The notes beneath the pieces were generated by a model. It saw only the letters and a program-made list of their open reading frames with translations. It did no database searches and was not told the DNA's origin. The position numbers and the translations under genes are program-made. From Candidula unifasciata (taxonomy: Eukaryota > Mollusca > Gastropoda > Stylommatophora > Geomitridae): DNA of 64,000 bases. The stretch spans positions 169,501 to 233,500 of the forward strand of contig CAJHNH020008390.1 in assembly GCA_905116865.2 (NCBI GenBank). Reading direction: 5' to 3'. Positions 20,940-32,939 of the stretch are shown here, one piece after another (the stretch's first letter is position 1; each line of letters starts with the position of its first letter).

Positions 20940-22095
20940 GGTTGCAGCTGACTCCGACATCCAAAGTTGTAAAAGAAAAAGCAGCCGACTCTAACACCCA
21001 AAGTTGTAAAATTGTAAAACAAGAAGTGAAGAAGCAGAGGCTGACTGTGACACCCACAGTTTTAAAACAAGAAGTGAAGAAGCAGAGGCTGACTGTGACA
21101 CCCACAGTTTTAAAACAAGAAGTGAAGGAGCAGAGGCTGACTGTGACACCCACAGTTTTAAAACAAGAAGTGAAGAAGCAGAGGCTGACTGTGACCCCAC
21201 AGTTTTAAAACAAGAAGTGAAGAAGCAGAGGCTGACTGTGACACCCACAGTTTTAAAACAAGAAGTGAAGAAGCAGAGGCTGACTGTGACACCCACAGTT
21301 TTAAAACAAGAAGTGAAGAAGCAGAGGCTGACTGTGACACCCACAGTTGTAAAACAAGAAGTGAAGAAGCAGAGGCTGACTGTGACACCCACAGTTTTAA
21401 AACAAGAAGTGAAGAAGCAGAGGCTGACTGTGACACCCACAGTTTTAAAACAAGAAGTGAAGAAGCAGAGGCTGACTGTGACACCCACAGTTGTAAAACA
21501 AGAAGTGAAGAAGCAGAGGCTGACTGTGACACCCACAGTTTTAAAACAAGAAGTGAAGAAGCAGAGGCTGACTGTGACACCCACAGTTTTAAAACAAGAA
21601 GTGAAGAAGCAGAGGCTGACTGTGACACCCACAGTTTTAAAACAAGAAGTGAAGAAGCAGAGGCTGACTGTGACACTCACAATTGTAAAACAAGAAGTGA
21701 AGAAGCAGAGGCTGACTGTGACACCCACAGTTTTAAAACAAGAAGTGAAGAAGCAGAGGCTGACTGTGACACCCACAGTTTTAAAACAAGAAGTGAAGAA
21801 GCAGAGGCTGACTGTGACACCCACAGTTGTAAAACAAGAAGTGAAGAAGCAGAGGCTGACTGTGACACCCACAGTTGTAAAACAAGAAGTGAAGAAGCAG
21901 AGGCTGACTGTGACACCCACAAATGTAAAACAAGAAGTGAAGAAGCAGAGGCTGACTGTGACACCCACAGTTTTAAAACAAGAAGTGAAGAAGCAGAGGC
22001 TGACTGTGACACCCACAGTTTTAAAACAAGAAGTGAAGAAGCAGAGGCTGACTGTGACAACCACAATTGTAAAACAAGAAGTGAAGAAGCAGAAT
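20940..22095 (+). repeat. 48-bp minisatellite, about 22 copies plus diverged leader
   Basis: The unit contains GTGACACCCACAGTTTTAAA then ACAAGAAGTGAAGAAGCAGA and GGCTGACT. In frame it reads VKQEVKKQRLTVTPTV repeats on plus and VGVTVSLCFFTSCFK on minus. One unit at about 21190 has lost one base, splitting the plus frame. At the left edge are two diverged units (20947-21020). No start or splice context makes this a gene. Its ACACCC...GAAGTGAAGAAG core resembles sequence at 43120-43185. Confidence 0.95.
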
Positions 22096-22534
22096 AAGAC
22101 AATAATTGTGTGCTGACAGATCAAAATAAGAAAAGAAACTGACTTACATACTGCACTATATCTTAGACAATAAAATGCTTTGATCATATTAAGTATAGCA
22201 GTGTTTTCAAAAGAACAGTTATCTCACTTCATTTTAAACTGGTTATAAAACCAGTTTATCATCATTTTTATTCCAAACCACATTTATTATTCACTTATTT
22301 TTATTCCAACCCATATTTTTTTATATCAGTATTTTCCATCCATGGCTATTTGATAAACATTAGTTGTCGCTTTTGTTGTCATTCCAAATCACAATTATAA
22401 AACGAGTTACGCTTTAATTTTGATTGCTCTTTGTTATACTTGATTCCATAAAAAATATGCTTATGTGTATGGACATATCTGTATGTCTTCATTCTGTAAG
22501 GTTTACTTTATGCTGCCAGTCCTGTAGCTCCCAA
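22096..22534. other. No feature seen
   Basis: AT-rich spacer. Confidence 0.5.
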
Positions 22535-22680
22535 CTCTACGTACACATACATACAACCAGACTACGACTGGCACCATTAGTATTGGAACCCTGCGCTCGC
22601 TGCTGAGAATGGAGACAAAGCGCGTATGGGAATGTCCCGAGTGCTGTGATGTCAATTCTTAACTCAACTCAATTCAACAT
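22535..22680 (+). mobile_element. 3-prime end of LINE family A
   Basis: ACAACCAGACTACGACTGGC, ACCATTAGTATTGGAACCCT, GCGCTCGCTGCTGAGAATGG and GTCCCGAGTGCTGTGATGTC match the other family A ends. It terminates in AATTCTTAACTCAACTCAAT, next to a minisatellite. Confidence 0.75.
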
Positions 22681-22682
22681 AC

Positions 22683-22780
22683 ACACCACGTTATGTTGCC
22701 AGTTCCTGCAGCTGCCAACTCTACGTACACATCACGTTATGTTGCCAGTTCTTGCAGCTGCCAACTCTACGTACACATCA
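22683..22780 (+). repeat. 46-bp tandem repeat, about two copies
   Basis: CACGTTATGTTGCCAGTTC starts at about 22687 and 22733, with TGCAGCTGCCAACTCTACGT in each. Confidence 0.8.
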
Positions 22781-23210
22781 TGTTTGTGTATCCCACATGT
22801 TGACTATCTCCTGTACTCGTTTTGTGTATCCCACATGTTGACTATCTCCTGTACTCGTTTTGTGTATCCCACATGTTGACTATCTCCTGTACTTGTTTTG
22901 TGTATCCCACATGTCGACTATCTCCTGTACTTGTTTTGTATATCCCACATGTCGACTATCTCCTGTACTCGTTTTGTGTATCCCACATGTCGAGTATCTC
23001 CTGTACTTGTTTTATGTATCCCACATGTCGACTATCTCCTGTACTCGTTTTGTGTATCCCACATGTTGACTATCTCCTGTACTCGTTTTGTGTATCCCAC
23101 ATGTCGACTATCTCCTGTACTCGTTTTGTATATCCCACATGTTGACTATCTCCTGTACTCGTTTTGTGTATCCCACATGCTGACTATCTCCTGCACTTGT
23201 ATTCTCTATT
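22775..23210 (+). repeat. 38-bp minisatellite, about 11 copies
   Basis: The unit contains TGTGTATCCCACATGTTGAC and TATCTCCTGTACTCGTTT. TTGAC/TCGAC and CTCG/CTTG variants are interspersed. The three overlapping frames of about 70-110 codons are artefacts. Confidence 0.95.
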
Positions 23211-23594
23211 CTAATGATACCCAATGATGGTAGAACATCAAGGTATCAATGAGAAGAAAAAAACACAAACGTGTTCAAGACAGAACTATTAACTAACTAA
23301 CTATTCACGAATGTCTAACAACAATAATTTTATCGGACACTACATTCGTCAGTCAAAAACACTTCCTGTCAAACTTAAACAGAAGCATAGCTAGCACCTG
23401 GCTCCAACTCAGATAGAACAAATACAGATTCCTAACTACAGTATTCCAGTTTCTTTCACTCAGTTTTGATCAGAAGGAAATAAGTAATGATGATAGTCCC
23501 ATGAAGGATGTATCCATGAATAGATGAGAGATGTCCTTGGCTGGATAAGTGATTAGATTTCCATGGCTGGATAAATGATGAGGGATGTGTCTAT
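23211..23594. other. No feature seen
   Basis: Spacer. The last 50 bp begin to resemble the array that follows (GGATGTATCCATGAATAGAT). Confidence 0.5.
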
Positions 23595-26500
23595 GGCTGT
23601 GGGATGGATGGATGGTGGGCTGGTGGGATGGATGGATGTGGGATGTGGATGGTGGCTGTGGGATGGATGGATGGTCGCTGGTGGGATGGATGGTGGCTGG
23701 TGGGATGGGATGGATGGATGGTCGCTGGTGGGATGGATGGATGGATGGTCGCTGGTGATGGATGATGGGCTGGTGGGATGGATGGATGGTCGCTGGTGGG
23801 ATGGATGGATGGTACGCTGCTGCCTGCAGGATGGATGGAAAACAAATTGGTGGATGGATGGATCTCTTAAGCTCACACTGGATGGATGGATGGTCGCTGG
23901 TGGGATGGATGGATGGTCGCTGGTATGATGGATGGATGGTCGCTGGTGGGATGGATGGATGGCTGGTGCTGGTGGATGGATGGATGGATGGTGGCTGGTG
24001 GGATGGATGGATGGGATGCTGGGGATGGATGGATGGTGGCTGGTGGGATGGATGGATGGTGGCTGGTGGGATGGATGGATGGATGTGTGGGATGGTGGAT
24101 GGATGATGGATGGTGGCTGGTGGGATGGATGGATGGATGGGATGGATGGATGGTGCTGGTGGATGGATGGATGGTCGCTGGATGGATGGATGGATGGTGG
24201 CTGGTGGGATGGATGATGGATGGATGGTGGCTGGATGATGGGATGGATGGATGGTGGCTGGTGGGATGGATGGATGGATGGATGGGCTGGTGGGATGGAT
24301 GGATGGATGGATGGTGATGGATGGTGCTGGATGGATGGATGGTCGCTGGTGGGATGGATGGATGGTGGCTGGTGGATGGATGGATGGTGGCTGGTGGGAT
24401 GGATGGATGGTGGCTGGTGGGATGGATGGATGGTCGCTGGTGGGATGGATGGATGGTGGCTGGTGGGATGGATGGATGGTGGCTGGTGGGATGGATGGAT
24501 GGTCACTGGTGGGATGGATGGATGGTGGCTGGTGGGATGGATGGATGGTGGCTGGTGGGATGGATGGATGGTGGCTGGTGGGATGGATGGATGGTGGCTG
24601 GTGGATGGATGGATGGATGGTCGCTGGTGGGATGGATGGATGGTGGCTGGTGGGATGGATGGATGGTGGCTGGTGGGATGGATGGATGGGGATGGCTGGT
24701 GGGATGGATGGATGGTCGCTGGTGGGATGGATGGATGGATGGTGGCTGGTGGGATGGATGGATGGTGGCTGGTGGGATGGATGGATGGGTGATGGTGGAT
24801 GGATGGATGTGGCTGGTGGGATGGATGGATGGTGCTGGTGGGATGATGATGGATGGTGGCTGGTGGGATGGATGGATGGTGGCTGGTGGGATGGATGGAT
24901 GGATGGTCGCTGGTGGGGTGGATGGATGGGTGGCTGGTGGGATGGATGGATGGTCGCTGGTGGGATGGATGGATGGTGCTGGTGGATGGATGGTGGATGG
25001 TGGCTGGTGGGATGGATGGATGGTGGCTGGTGGGATGGATGGATGGATGGTGGCTGGTGGGATGGATGGTGGATGGTGGCTGGTGGGATGGATGGATGGT
25101 GGCTGGTGGGATGGATGGATGGTCGCTGGTGGGATGGATGGATGGTGGCTGGTGGGATGGATGGATGGTGGCTGGTGGGATGGATGGATGGTGGTCGCTG
25201 GTGGATGGATGGATGGTGGTGGATGGATGGATGGATGGTGGATGGTGGGATGGATGGATGGTGGCTGGTGGGATGGATGGATGGTGGCTGGTGGGATGGA
25301 TGGATGGTGGGATGGATGGTCGCTGGTGAGATGGATGGATGGTCACTGGTGAGATGGATGGCTGGTGGGATGGATGGATGGCTGGTGAGATGGATGGATG
25401 GTCGCTGGTGGGATGGATGGATGGTGGCTGGTGGAGTGGATGGTGGCTGGTGGGGGATGGATGGCTGGTGGATGGTGGATGGGCTGGATGGTGATGGTGG
25501 CTGGTGGGATGGATGGATGGATGGTGGTGGGGATGGATGGATGGATGGTGGCTGGTGATGGATGGATGGATGGTGGCTGGTGGGATGGATGGATGGATGG
25601 ATGGTGGGATGGTGGGATGGATGGATGGTGGCTGGTGGGATGGATGGATGGTGGCTGGTGGGATGGATGGATGGATGGTGGCTGGTGGGATGGATGGATG
25701 GTGGCTGGATGGATGGATGGATGGTGGCTGGTGGATGGATGGATGGTGGCTGGTGGGATGGATGGATGGATGGTGGATGGTGGGATGGGATGGATGGCTG
25801 GTGGGATGGATGGATGGTGGCTGTGATGATGGATGGATGGTGGGATGGATGGATGGTGGCTGGTGGGATGGATGGTGGTGGTGGTGGTGGGATGGATGGA
25901 TGGTCGCTGGTGGGATGGATGGATGGTGGCTGGTGGGATGGATGGATGGTGGCTGGATGGATGGATGGCTGGTGGATGGATGGATGGTGCTGGATGGATG
26001 GTCGCTGGTGGATGGATGGATGGATGGTGGCTGGTGGGATGATGGATGGTGCTGGTGGGATGGATGGATGGTGGTGTGGATGGATGGATGGTCGCTGGTG
26101 GGATGGATGGATGGTCGCTGGTGGGATGGATGGATGACTGGATGGATGGTGTGAGGTGGATGGATGGCTGGTGAGATGGATGGATGGTCGCTGGTGGGAT
26201 GGATGGTGGCTGGTGGGATGGATGGATGGTCGCTGTGTGGGATGGATGGATGGTGGCTGGTGGGATGGATGGATGGATGGTGGCTGGTGGGATGGATGGA
26301 TGGTGGCTGGTGGGATGGATGGATGGTCGCTGGTGGGATGGATGGATGGTCGCTGGCTGGGATGGATGGATGGATGGGATGCTGGTGGGATGGGATGGAT
26401 GGTCGCTGGTGGGATGGATGGATGGTCGCTGGTGGTCGCTGGTGTGGCTGGTGGATGGATGGTCGCTGGTGGGATGGATGGTGGATGGATGGGATGGTCG

Positions 26501-28545
26501 CTGGTGGGATGGATGGATGGTCGCTGTGGGGATGGATGGATGGATGGGATGGCTGGTGGGGATGGATGGATGGTGATGGATGGTGGTGGATGGATGGATG
26601 GTGGATGGTGGTGGGATGGATGGATGGTGGTGGCTGGTGGATGGATGGATGGGGCTGGTGGGATGGTGGCTGGTGGGATGGATGGTCGCTGGTGGGATGG
26701 ATGGATGGTGGCTGGTGGGATGGATGGATGGTGGCTGGTGGGATGGATGGATGGTGGCTGGTGGGATGGATGGATGGATGGTCGCTGGTGGGATGGGATG
26801 GATGGATGGTCGCTGGTGGGGGATGGATGGATGGTCGCTGGTGGGATGGATGGATGGATGGTCGCTGGTGGGATGGATGGATGGTCGCTGGTGGGATGGA
26901 TGGATGGTCGCTGGTGGGATGGATGGATGGTCGCTGGTGGGATGGATGGATGGTCGCTGGTGGGATGGATGGATGGTCGCTGGTGGGATGGATGGATGGA
27001 TGGATGGGCTGGTGGGATGGATGGATGCTGGTGGGATGGATGGTCGCTGGTGGGGATGGATGGTGGCTGGTGGGATGGATGGATGGTCGCTGGTGGGATG
27101 GATGATGATGGCTGGTGGATGGATGGATGGTCGCTGGTGGGATGGATGGACGCTGGTGGGATGGATGGATGGTGGATGTGTGGGGATGGATGGATGGTGG
27201 CTGGTGGGATGGATGGATGGTGGCTGGTGGGATGGATGGATGGTCGCTGGTGGGATGGATGGATGGTGGCTGGTGAGATGGATGGATGGTGGCTGGTGGG
27301 ATGGATGGATGGTGGGATGGATGGCTGGTGGGATGGATGGATGGTGGGATGGATGGATGGTGGCTGGTGGGATGGATGGATGGTGGCTGGTGGGATGGAT
27401 GGATGGTCGCTGGTGGGATGGATGGATGGTGGCTGGTGGGATGGATGGATGGTCGCTGGTGGGATGGATGGGGTGGGATGGATGGATGGTGGCTGGTGGA
27501 TGGATGGATGGCTGGTGGATGGATGGTGGATGGTGGGATGATGGATGGATGGTGGCTGGTGGGATGGATGGATGGTGGCTGGTGGGATGGATGGATGGGG
27601 TGGTGGCTGGTGGATGGATGGATGGTGGCTGGTGGGATGGATGGATGGTCGCTGGTGGGATGGATGGATGGTGGCTGGTGGGATGGATGGTGGCTGGTGG
27701 GATGGATGGATGGTGGCTGGTGGAGTGGATGGTGGCTGGATGATGGATGGTGGGTGGATGGTGGGGATGGATGGTGGCTGGTGGGATGGATGGATGGGCT
27801 GGTGGGATGGATGGATGGTGGCTGGTGGGGTGGATGGTGGCTAGTGGGATGGTGGTGATGGGATGGATGGGATGGTGGCTGGTGGGATGGATGGGATGGT
27901 GGGCTGGTGTGGATGGATGGATGGTGGCTGGTGGGATGGATGGATGGTGGCTGGTGGGATGGATGGATGGCTGGTGGGATGGATGGTTGCTGGTGGGATG
28001 GATGGATGGTGGCTGGTGGGATGGGATGGATGGATGGATGGTGGGATGGTGGGATGGATGGATGGATGGATGGTCGCTGGTGATGGATGGATGGATGGTG
28101 GCTGGATGGATGGATGGATGGTCGCTGGTGGGATGGATGGATGGATGGTCGCTGGTGGGATGGATGGATGGATGGTCGCTGGTGGGATGGATGGTCGCTG
28201 GTGGGATGGATGGATGGTCGCTGGTTGGATGGATGGATGGTCGCTGATGGGATGGATGGATGGTCGCTGGTGGGATGGATGGATGGTCGCTGGTGATGGA
28301 TGGATGGATGGTCGCTGGTGGGATGGATGGATGGTCGCTGGTGGGATGGATGGATGGTGGCTGGTGGGATGGATGGATGGTCGCTGGTGGGATGGATGGA
28401 TGGTGGGATGGATAGTCACTTGTGGGATGGATGGTCGCTGGTGGGATGGATGGATGGTCGCTGGTGGATGATGGTCGCTGGTGGGATGGAGCTATTTGCT
28501 GGTGGGATGGATGGATGGTCGCTGGTGGGATGGATGGATGGTCTC
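23595..28545 (+). repeat. Giant GGAT-rich minisatellite, about 23-bp unit, roughly 200 copies
   Basis: The commonest unit is ATGGATGGATGGTGGCTGGT plus GGG, with a TCGCTGG alternative. Units vary by gain or loss of GGAT and of GGTGG, so the period is irregular. GCTGGTGG lies within nearly every unit. Two 16-60 bp interruptions occur at about 23818-23880. Open frames of up to 597 codons on the minus strand ([14 protein letters not shown]) and 461 on the plus ([12 protein letters not shown]) are artefacts. Confidence 0.97.
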
Positions 28546-28649
28546 AGAGGGGAAACCTCACACTTAGTCTACATTAACAATATAGTCGTGAACCACAGAC
28601 AGTGTATTTGGTCATGTGATTGGTCGAATTGTTGGTCAGATAGGTGAAT

Positions 28650-29145
28650 GAATGGTTGGTCAGAGGGTTTCAGATAGCTGATTGGAGGATGATCAGATAG
28701 CTGATTGGAGGATGATCAGATAGCTGATTGGAGGATGATCAGATAGCTGATTGGAGGATGATCAGATAGCTGATTGGAGGATGATCAGATAGTTGATTGC
28801 ATGGTTGGTAAGATGGTTTCAGATAGCTGATTGGAGGATGATCAGATAGCTGATTGGAGGATGATCAGATAGCTGATTGGAGGATGATCAGATAGCTGAT
28901 TGGAGGATGATCAGATAGCTGATTGGAGGATGATCAGATAGCTGATTGGAGGATGATCAGATAGCTGATTGGAGGATGATCAGATAGCTGATTGGAGGAT
29001 GATCAGATAGCTGATTGGAGGATGATCAGATAGTTGATTGCATGGTTGGTCAGAGGGTTTCAGATAGCTGATTGGAGGATGATCAGATAGCTGATTGGAA
29101 GATGATCAGATAGTTGATTGCATGGTTGGTAAGATGGTTTCAGTG
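28650..29145 (+). repeat. 23-bp minisatellite in three blocks
   Basis: The unit is AGATAGCTGATTGGAGGATG plus ATC. Three blocks (about 5, 10 and 2 units) are each introduced by a GGTTGGT-AGA-GGTTTC segment, so block and introducer form a higher-order unit. Confidence 0.9.
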
Positions 29146-29621
29146 GGATGGTTGGTCACAAGGATGAGTTGTAACTTTGTTATCAGAGCCCAGATCTTGC
29201 ATCCATCGGAATGAGGTTATAATAGAGATGGTACAAAAGAAGTATGTCCACAGAGACTGTGTTACTGAGCTTTCCTTCCAGTCCACAACCCAATGAGGTG
29301 CGCATGAATGGTACTAGAACATCATCTGCAGCATGTTCAGATGTAGGCAGGTCATGACTGAGCACAGTACAGTTCCCTGCCCTCATTGTCCTAGATCCTT
29401 CTGGGCCTGAAATGGGCTCATAATGTACCTATCTATACCTCTGGACTCACAGAACTCAACTACAGTTGCTTGACGAATGAAAGAAAGAGTATTTCTCATC
29501 ACTTGTGATAGATGAACAATAAAATATGCATAATGATAAATTTTAAAAATGATATACATTTTAGAATTTCATTGTCACACTCCCATGTCCAGTGAGACAT
29601 TTGATGTCTTATGGAAAAACT
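29146..29621. other. No feature seen
   Basis: Single-copy looking sequence with no coding signal. Confidence 0.5.
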
Positions 29622-29688
29622 GAGTGTGTGTGTGTCTGTGTGTGCGTGCGTGCACACACGCACATGCATGCATACACACACACACACA
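29622..29688. repeat. (TG)n then (CA)n palindromic microsatellite
   Basis: An alternating TG/CG run to GTGCGTGCGTGCAC is followed by CACGCACATGCATGCATACA and (CA)n. The two halves are inverted copies, with hairpin and Z-DNA potential. Confidence 0.85.
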
Positions 29689-29799
29689 AAGGACAAATGT
29701 GTGCCTTCTGAACTGAAACTGTCAAACAAAGGGAGGTGATAGTTCAACTTATGTCAGGAAACTAACATTAAAGCCATCTATAAATTCTGTATTAAAAAA

Positions 29800-30215
29800 C
29801 ACAACCATAGAAAAAAAACGTACATACAAAAAGTCAAATATAAACTTCTGGATAGAAACAGTGAAACAACATACACAAAAAGTCAAGTGTACAACTTCAA
29901 TACAGAAACAGTGAAACCACATACACCAAAAAGTCAAGTGTACAACTTCTGGATAGAAACAGTGAAACCACATACACAAAAAGTCAAGTGTACAACTTCT
30001 GGATAGAAACAGTGAAACCACATACACAAAAAGTCAAGTGTACAACTTCAATACAGAAACAGTGAAACCACATACACAAAAAGTCAAGTGTACAACTTCT
30101 GGATAGAAACAGTGAAACCACATACACAAAAAGTCAAGTGTACAATTTCAGTATGGAAACAGTGAAACCACATACACAAAAAGTCAAGTGTACAACTTTA
30201 ATACAGAAACAGTGT
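29800..30215 (+). repeat. 50-bp minisatellite, about eight copies
   Basis: The unit contains CACAAAAAGTCAAGTGTACA, ACTTCTGGATAGAAACAGTG and AAACCACATA. The exact period is shown by TACAACTTCT at 29941 and 29991. Two variants (CTTCTGGATAG and CTTCAATACAG) partly alternate. Confidence 0.9.
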
Positions 30216-30237
30216 ACATGAAAAGTCTAAAAGTCTT

Positions 30238-30357
30238 GACAGGAAATTTCATATAACTCTTCTCTGTAACATTTTACAATATATGCAGTGGGATAGAAGA
30301 CAGGAAATTTCATAAACTCCTCTCTGTAACATTCTACAACCTATACAGTGGGATAAA
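30238..30357 (+). repeat. About 60-bp tandem duplication
   Basis: GACAGGAAATTTCATA, TCTCTGTAACATT and CAGTGGGATA occur in both halves, with about 90 percent similarity by eye. Confidence 0.8.
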
Positions 30358-30667
30358 AGAAAGACAAAAAAGAAAAAAGTGGTTACCATACACCATACTT
30401 CTAAGTGCTAGTTAAAAATTGTAATATGGGTGGAAAGTCTTGGGTTCACATAATTCCTAGAGTATTCTGAACATAAGTTGTTCAGGTCATGTTATTCACG
30501 TACAACAGTCTAAAGAATTCACAGATCTAAATAGTTATATAATTATTCCACATAATATGAGTATCAATCAACACAATCAAAATACCCTTGTCACGAATCA
30601 ATCACATAAGAATCCTTATATCTCATAGACTAAGCCATGTAACTCAAACATAAATCATATAAATTAC
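30358..30667. other. No feature seen
   Basis: AT-rich spacer. Confidence 0.5.
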
Positions 30668-30777
30668 AGACCCCTTCATACACTCACACAACACCTCATA
30701 CACTCACACAACACCTCATACACTCACACAACACCTCATACACTCACACAACACCTCATACACTCACACAACACCTA
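30668..30777 (+). repeat. 20-bp tandem repeat, about 5.5 copies
   Basis: The unit is CACTCACACAACACCTCATA. Confidence 0.9.
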
Positions 30778-31205
30778 ACACAATTCATGTATTAATCCAT
30801 ACAGACATAATTCAATAGAGAATGTCTGTAATTTAATTAAAAATTCACAGGTCATGCCACATACTTTAATCAATCATGGCGGTATTCTGAATTATGTTCA
30901 AATGAACAAATATAATTAAACAGATCTACATGAAGTGAGCATCAACAGACATTTGGTACATAATACAGTATATAAAACGTTGTCTTATACAGCTGTATAA
31001 AAACTGGAAGGAAGGTTGGTGGATTTTTTTTAAATGTTTACTTTCTAAGCCTTTCTTTCTGCATGTTTGCTGCAGAGAACTGTCTTCACTCCCCTTCTGC
31101 CTGGGATGCTGAGGTATGCTTGGTTATCGCTGCTCCTCTTCCACACACTGTAACAGCAATGATTCTTTCAAATAGTTTTGTTTATCTCCCACTGGAGCAT
31201 AGAAT
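30778..31205. other. No confident feature
   Basis: AT-rich spacer. A good acceptor-like TTTGCTGCAG at 31066-31075 and donor-like GAG|GTATGC near 31113 bracket about 37 bp, but there is no partner exon. Confidence 0.4.
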
Positions 31206-31290
31206 ATCAACCCACTCAGGCCAAGCCCTCAACCCACTCAGGCCAAGCCCTCAACCCACTCAGGCCAACCCTCAACCCACTAAGGTCAAC
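31206..31290 (+). repeat. About 21-bp tandem repeat, four copies
   Basis: The core is CAACCCACTCAGGCCAAGCC. The third and fourth copies are diverged. Confidence 0.85.
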
Positions 31291-31429
31291 CTTTAACCTG
31301 CTAAAACAAAGCCATCCTATCTATTACTTTCCACTGCAACTATATCTGCAGATAAAATAGTAAAATAAATCAATTTTCTGTTCCCAGAATCTGAGCCTTA
31401 TTAAGTACTTGTTGCTATTCCCAGGTTTT

Positions 31430-31612
31430 TACAGACCAAACTGGCATTGAATTATGATATGATCAATATTTCGCCAGTCACCTTTACTTCCATTGGACAC
31501 CAGGTGACTTCAAAGGCACTTTAGGTCCCATTCCACACTCTACAGGGTGGTGTCTGGTACAGCAAATGTTGGCCTGTGGATTCAGTGCAGCGTGACGTCA
31601 CCACGAACTGCG
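31430..31612 (-). mobile_element. SINE family S, decayed copy
   Basis: GCCAGTCACCTTTACTTCC and the right-hand GACGTCACCACGAACTGCGC resemble family S. A similar right end, CCTGTTGCCACGAACTGTGC, occurs at 63937-63956. Confidence 0.45.
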
Positions 31613-31649
31613 CAGATTTTGATTTTATTTTTATTCTTTGCCCTTACCA

Positions 31650-31822
31650 ACCAGAGGCTCTGGCCGGCTCACGACACTCAGAGGAAAGGCAAGATGGATA
31701 TATAACCAGATTGTGACCAGTACCATCAGTATTAGAACTCTGCGCTGGCTGCTGAAGATGAGGACAGAGCATGCATGGGAACACCCCGAGTGCTGTGATG
31801 ACAATTCTTTACTCAACTCAAC
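31650..31822 (+). mobile_element. 3-prime end of LINE family A
   Basis: The best-preserved family A end. One frame reads RLTTLRGKARWIYNQIVTST, then RTLRWLLKMRTEHAWEHPEC followed by C and DDNS. It is followed by TCTTTACTCAACTCAAC. The stub is the C-terminus of an RNase H-bearing ORF2-like protein, 5-prime truncated. The related RNase H region is seen at 39590-40075. Confidence 0.75.
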
Positions 31823-31844
31823 TTTTGCACTTACCAGTTGTAAA

Positions 31845-32000
31845 CTCCGGCAGAGATTTCTGGTTGTTCATACCCTTCTGGATTTTAATTCTGTCCCCGA
31901 GTTTTCCATGCACATCAATTTTACAGATCTGGCTTATTTCTATGTGGACTGCTGGTTCCTTGTCTCTTAGGTAAATGCACTAAAACTTTGAAGGAAATGA
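31845..32000 (+). repeat. Dispersed repeat, family D, copy 5
   Basis: CTGGTTGTTCATACCCTTCT, TTTACAGATCTGGCTTATTT, GACTGCTGGTTCCTTGTCTC and AAATGCACTAAAACTTTGAA match the family. It directly follows the LINE end, separated by about 25 bp. Confidence 0.75.
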
Positions 32001-32028
32001 ATTGAAATAAACGAATCCAAACATGGGA

Positions 32029-32167
32029 TCAAATGTCACTGACATGTGCATTAGTGGCAGAACCCAAATGTCACTGACACGTGTAGAGGCGGCAGAACCC
32101 AAATGTCACTGACATGTGTAGAGGTGGCAGAACCCAAATGTCACTGACATGTGTAGAAGTGTCAGAA
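32029..32167 (+). repeat. 35-bp tandem repeat, four copies
   Basis: The unit has GTCACTGACATGTGTAGAGG then TGGCAGAACCCAAAT. Outer copies are diverged. Confidence 0.9.
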
Positions 32168-32179
32168 GACTTTCAAGTC

Positions 32180-32430
32180 ACTGACATTACATGCAGGCAT
32201 ATGGTGCTAGACTTAGTGTTATGGACCAATCACTGCTCAATGGATGATGTGGGTAACATCACCGAGCCACCTTTACTTCCCAAGACAATTTTTGCCACCC
32301 ATTATTTAAGGCTGGGTCAATGTGGGAAATCATTGATTAAAAAAAAAAAAATCTGCCTTGACGCAGAATTGAATCTAAAAGCTTTAAGACAACATGCAAG
32401 GGTTTAGCTATCGAACCACCACAATTCTTT
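32180..32430 (-). mobile_element. SINE family S, minus orientation
   Basis: GCATATGGTGCTAGACTTAG, GACCAATCACTGCTCAATGG, CACCTTTACTTCCCAAGACA and TTTAAGGCTGGGTCAATGTG match the copies at 20335 and 7160. An A run at 32340-32351 separates the body from the tRNA-like head (minus strand: TTGCATGTTGTCTTAAAGC and AGATTCAATTCTG). Confidence 0.7.
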
Positions 32431-32649
32431 CCAAGCTATCTGGCATGTAAACAATTCAGCTGCTACTCATGAGTTTTTGGTCAACTCAAACAAGAAGTAC
32501 AAGTTTTAGGTTCAAATCTTGTTACAAATCATCTTCTTCTGTGTTGTGATTTACAGCTAGGCTGTGATATCTGTGTTTTTTAACCCAAAACATCTGATTT
32601 CAGCAAACAAATTGTCACTTTTTACAACATGCTTGTTTTGGAGTAGGAA

Positions 32650-32930
32650 CAGAACAGACTAAGCCTCCAAGTTTAACTTACCTACTGGATATTACAAATG
32701 GTCGTATAAATTAGGTATGAGCCAAACAGCTCTCTGTCAGTGTCTATGTGCTGAACAGACTCTAGGACATGTCTTACAAAACTGTCCTCTCTTGGCGGAG
32801 CTACGAAGCAACACGTGGCCACACCTAGTTGACCTGACTACTGAGCTTGAGGAAAACCGAAGAGACCTTGAGCTGAAATCCTAGTTTATGACCCACAGTG
32901 GATTCAATGTATGACCAGAGATTCATGAAG
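32650..32930 (+). mobile_element. 3-prime end of LINE family B
   Basis: The frame reads CAEQTLGHVLQNCPLLAELR then NTWPHLVDLTTELEENRRDL and, after a stop, FMTHSGFNV. The Cys/His pattern (C-x6-HVLQNC) and ending parallel the C-terminus at 55310-55493 (TTDHILQYCPNLSQQR ... VTQTGLNV). It ends in a GAAGAAGAAG tail like that copy. Confidence 0.7.
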
Positions 32931-32939
32931 AAGAAGTTT

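Noticed and set aside
23553..28471. Many long frames rich in MDGWWLVG or HPSIPPATI
   Set aside because: Translations of the GGAT-rich array; open in several frames on both strands.
31076..31112. Possible 37-nt micro-exon between TTTGCTGCAG and GAG|GTATGC
   Set aside because: No adjacent exon with a matching phase on the plus strand; splice-like motifs of this quality occur by chance.
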